Program-made: the position numbers and the translations under genes
Part shown: positions 62,676 through 64,000 of the stretch, one piece after another
Layout of the letters: each line of letters starts with the position of its first letter
How positions within the stretch are numbered: position 1 is the stretch's first letter
Source of the DNA: CAXBDP01 sp041689935
GTDB lineage: Bacteria; Bacteroidota; Bacteroidia; Cytophagales; Cyclobacteriaceae
Direction: 5' to 3'
DNA length: 64,000 bases
NCBI GenBank assembly: GCA_041689935.1
Contig: JBDNFI010000087.1
Coordinates: 62,001 to 126,000 of the forward strand
Notes under the pieces: model-generated
Told to the model about the DNA's origin: nothing
Seen by the model: only the letters and a program-made list of their open reading frames with translations
The model's database searches: none

Positions 62676-63677
62676 TTAATTAATATCGTAAAGCCGCAAT
62701 AATTCTAAGGCAGCCCTGGTTGGCGCTTTCACACCAGCTTCAACCTCCCGCTTTAGTTCTATTGCAGCTTTTTGTATAGCCTCGTAACTGTAAAAACGCT
62801 GTTCCAAATGGAATTTTACGGCATCAAACATCCACTTCACATTCTGCTCTTTCCTATTTGTAAGAAAAAAACCATTTTGTTGCATTTTATTTTTAAAATC
62901 AAAAATTAACTTCCAAACGTCATCTATTCCACTTTTCTGCAAAGATGAGCAGGTAAGTACTTTCGGATACCAGCCACTTTGGGCGGGAGGAAATAAATGC
63001 AACGCATTCTGATAGGCTACTTTGGCTCTTTTGGCCATGTTCTCATTTTCGCCATCTGCCTTATTGATCACAATGGTATCCGCCATTTCCATGATGCCTT
63101 TTTTGATTCCTTGCAGCTCGTCCCCGGCACCCGCAAGCATCAATAGTAAGAAAAAATCAACCATGCCATGCACCATCGTTTCGGATTGCCCCACTCCTAC
63201 GGTTTCCACAAAAATGACATCAAAGCCGGCGGCTTCACAAAAAATAATGGCCTCCCGCGTTTTGAATCCTACACCTCCCAAGGCCCTGCCAGCAGCTGAA
63301 GGGCGGATATAGGCCATTGGGTTATGCGCCAAAGCCACCATGCGTGTTTTGTCGCCCAATATACTCCCACCCGACCGCTGACTACTCGGGTCGATCGCCA
63401 ACACAGCCAATCGCTTGCCCTCCTCGGTCAGTTTTGTCCCCATCGCCTCGATAAAGGTACTTTTGCCCACGCCAGGAACGCCAGTAATGCCCACCCGAAT
63501 CGAATTGCCACTATGTGGAATCAGCTTGTCCAAAACCAAAGAAGACAACTCTTGATCGGAAGGCAAATGGCTCTCTGCAAGCGTAATCGACTGACTCAAA
63601 ATCACTCTATCCTGATTTAAAATCCCCTCTACATAATATTCAGGTAAAAAGCGTTTTGGCTTGCGAGATATTGACAT
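62676..63677 (-). CDS. meaB: Methylmalonyl-CoA mutase-associated GTPase MeaB
   Basis: G3E-family GTPase, 333 residues, that protects and reloads B12-dependent methylmalonyl-CoA mutase. P-loop GVPGVGKS at 66-73, the family segment AIDPSSQRSGGSILGDKTRM, the ETVGVGQSE switch and the NKAD guanine motif. The mutase is not in this window. Three GCGGGAGG octamers (62744, 62984, 63251). Converges with the GIN gene. Confidence 0.92.
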   Translation of the reverse strand: MSISRKPKRFLPEYYVEGILNQDRVILSQSITLAESHLPSDQELSSLVLDKLIPHSGNSIRVGITGVPGVGKSTFIEAMGTKLTEEGKRLAVLAIDPSSQRSGGSILGDKTRMVALAHNPMAYIRPSAAGRALGGVGFKTREAIIFCEAAGFDVIFVETVGVGQSETMVHGMVDFFLLLMLAGAGDELQGIKKGIMEMADTIVINKADGENENMAKRAKVAYQNALHLFPPAQSGWYPKVLTCSSLQKSGIDDVWKLIFDFKNKMQQNGFFLTNRKEQNVKWMFDAVKFHLEQRFYSYEAIQKAAIELKREVEAGVKAPTRAALELLRLYDIN

Positions 63678-63907
63678 GGTTGAAATTAGCTAATAAGCGA
63701 AAAAAAACATCATTTGAGAAAAATATTTTATGAGAAATTGCCTCTTTTCAACAATGGAAACCTTTTAAATTCGTTCAAATTATGATAGGTTTATTTACTC
63801 AAAATCAATTATTTACGGTTTCAAAATTATGGACTATAATTTGCTACATGATCCCGTAACTATTAACAAACAAACCAATTATGTTAACCATTAAAAACAC
63901 CGCAAAA

Positions 63908-64000
63908 ATGAAAATTTTCAGAAATTCTCTTTTTGTCGTAACTGCTGGACTACTTGTAAGTTCTTGCGGAATGAATTCAGAAACTGAACAACTAAGAGCG
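63908..64000 (+). CDS. Lipoprotein, truncated by window edge
   Basis: 31 codons visible: MKIFRNSLFVVTAGLLVSSCGMNS, a clear lipoprotein signal with lipobox LVSSC. An in-frame ATG 27 bp upstream (63881) is an alternative start but gives a poorer signal peptide. The rest lies outside. Confidence 0.7.
   Translation, partial: MKIFRNSLFVVTAGLLVSSCGMNSETEQLRA

Larger units (their letters stand above)
1618..63258. repeat. Dispersed octamer GCGGGAGG, 38 copies
   Basis: Left coordinates, plus orientation: 1618, 7530, 15862, 19566, 20970, 24595, 28619, 35984, 36128, 38782, 40615, 46987, 50185, 52565, 53057, 56357, 62984. Minus orientation (CCTCCCGC on plus): 5473, 9512, 11619, 19071, 22505, 25401, 29453, 29831, 32695, 33029, 36210, 39124, 40836, 47143, 47519, 47840, 51245, 54716, 55742, 62744, 63251. 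Nearly all are inside genes, both sense and antisense and in different codon phases. Near-misses with a changed last base (GCGGGAGT at about 51167, GCGGGAGA at about 12469) are rare. Counted by eye, so a few may be missed. Confidence 0.85.

Noticed and set aside
1618..63258. GCGGGAGG as internal Shine-Dalgarno or ribosome binding sites
   Set aside because: Copies are about equally sense and antisense to genes and mostly far from starts, although the motif contains GGAGG.

Overview
The window is a stretch of chromosome from a member of the Bacteroidota, most likely order Cytophagales. Evidence includes a type IX secretion PorP/SprF-like protein, gliding-type ABC transporter genes gldA-gldF-gldG, a DUF4290 protein, six-bladed-propeller lipoproteins, and a promoter matching the Bacteroidota consensus (TTTG-N19-TAnnTTTG) upstream of a tRNA-tuf operon. 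Coding density is high and most genes are housekeeping. The species cannot be named from the sequence alone.

Layout. 1-1300: tuf (C-terminus off the left edge) preceded by tRNA-Thr, tRNA-Gly and tRNA-Tyr, all on the minus strand. 1448-3266: biotin carrier protein, pyrH, frr. 3340-6551 (minus): gmk-nadD-lipoprotein, and an ECF sigma/anti-sigma pair. 6631-9556: a glycosyltransferase, then an AT-rich accessory patch with a small protein, an HNH nuclease and a decayed gene. 9575-13857: uvrD/pcrA-type helicase, DUF4290 gene, murA (with Asp in place of the fosfomycin-target Cys). 13932-24356 (minus): phosphodiesterase lipoprotein, acs, dnaN, and a PNP-SDR-gldA-gldF-gldG-DUF4340 run. 25030-40274 (minus): a complete-looking division/cell-wall cluster mraZ-rsmH-ftsL-ftsI-murE-mraY-murD-ftsW-murG-murC-ftsQ-ftsA-ftsZ, with three 10-bp-spaced GTGG repeats (probable MraZ operator) in front of mraZ. 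40504-56687: CoA-transferase, a tandem pair of large secreted paralogues, polyprenyl synthase, alpha/beta hydrolase with a KAPA-synthase-like enzyme, plsB-like acyltransferase with gpsA, a BamA-like barrel, M48 protease, PorP/SprF-like protein and a cyclase. 56786-64000: sterol-desaturase family enzyme, an accessory region of propeller lipoproteins with a small Cys-rich secreted peptide and a CPYC lipoprotein, a GIN-domain protein, meaB, and the start of a lipoprotein.

The observations I consider least explained are three. (1) The octamer GCGGGAGG occurs 38 times by eye (17 on plus, 21 on minus), nearly always inside genes and in different reading frames; chance would give about one or fewer. 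It behaves like a genome-wide signal (Chi-like, uptake-like or other). (2) In 57.8-61.7 kb, two minus-strand transcription units are each preceded by a copy of the same 340-420 bp non-coding block. In the copy ahead of the Cys-rich peptide gene an 8-bp unit is expanded to seven tandem copies, a possible phase-variable regulatory tract; in the other copy a ~90-bp segment with two hairpins is present. (3) The peptide, a propeller lipoprotein and a CPYC (thioredoxin-like) lipoprotein form one compact unit, suggesting a secreted disulfide-peptide system.

Coordinates of starts were adjusted where signal peptides, overlaps or promoters argued for it. All family assignments are from reading motifs; no database search was run.
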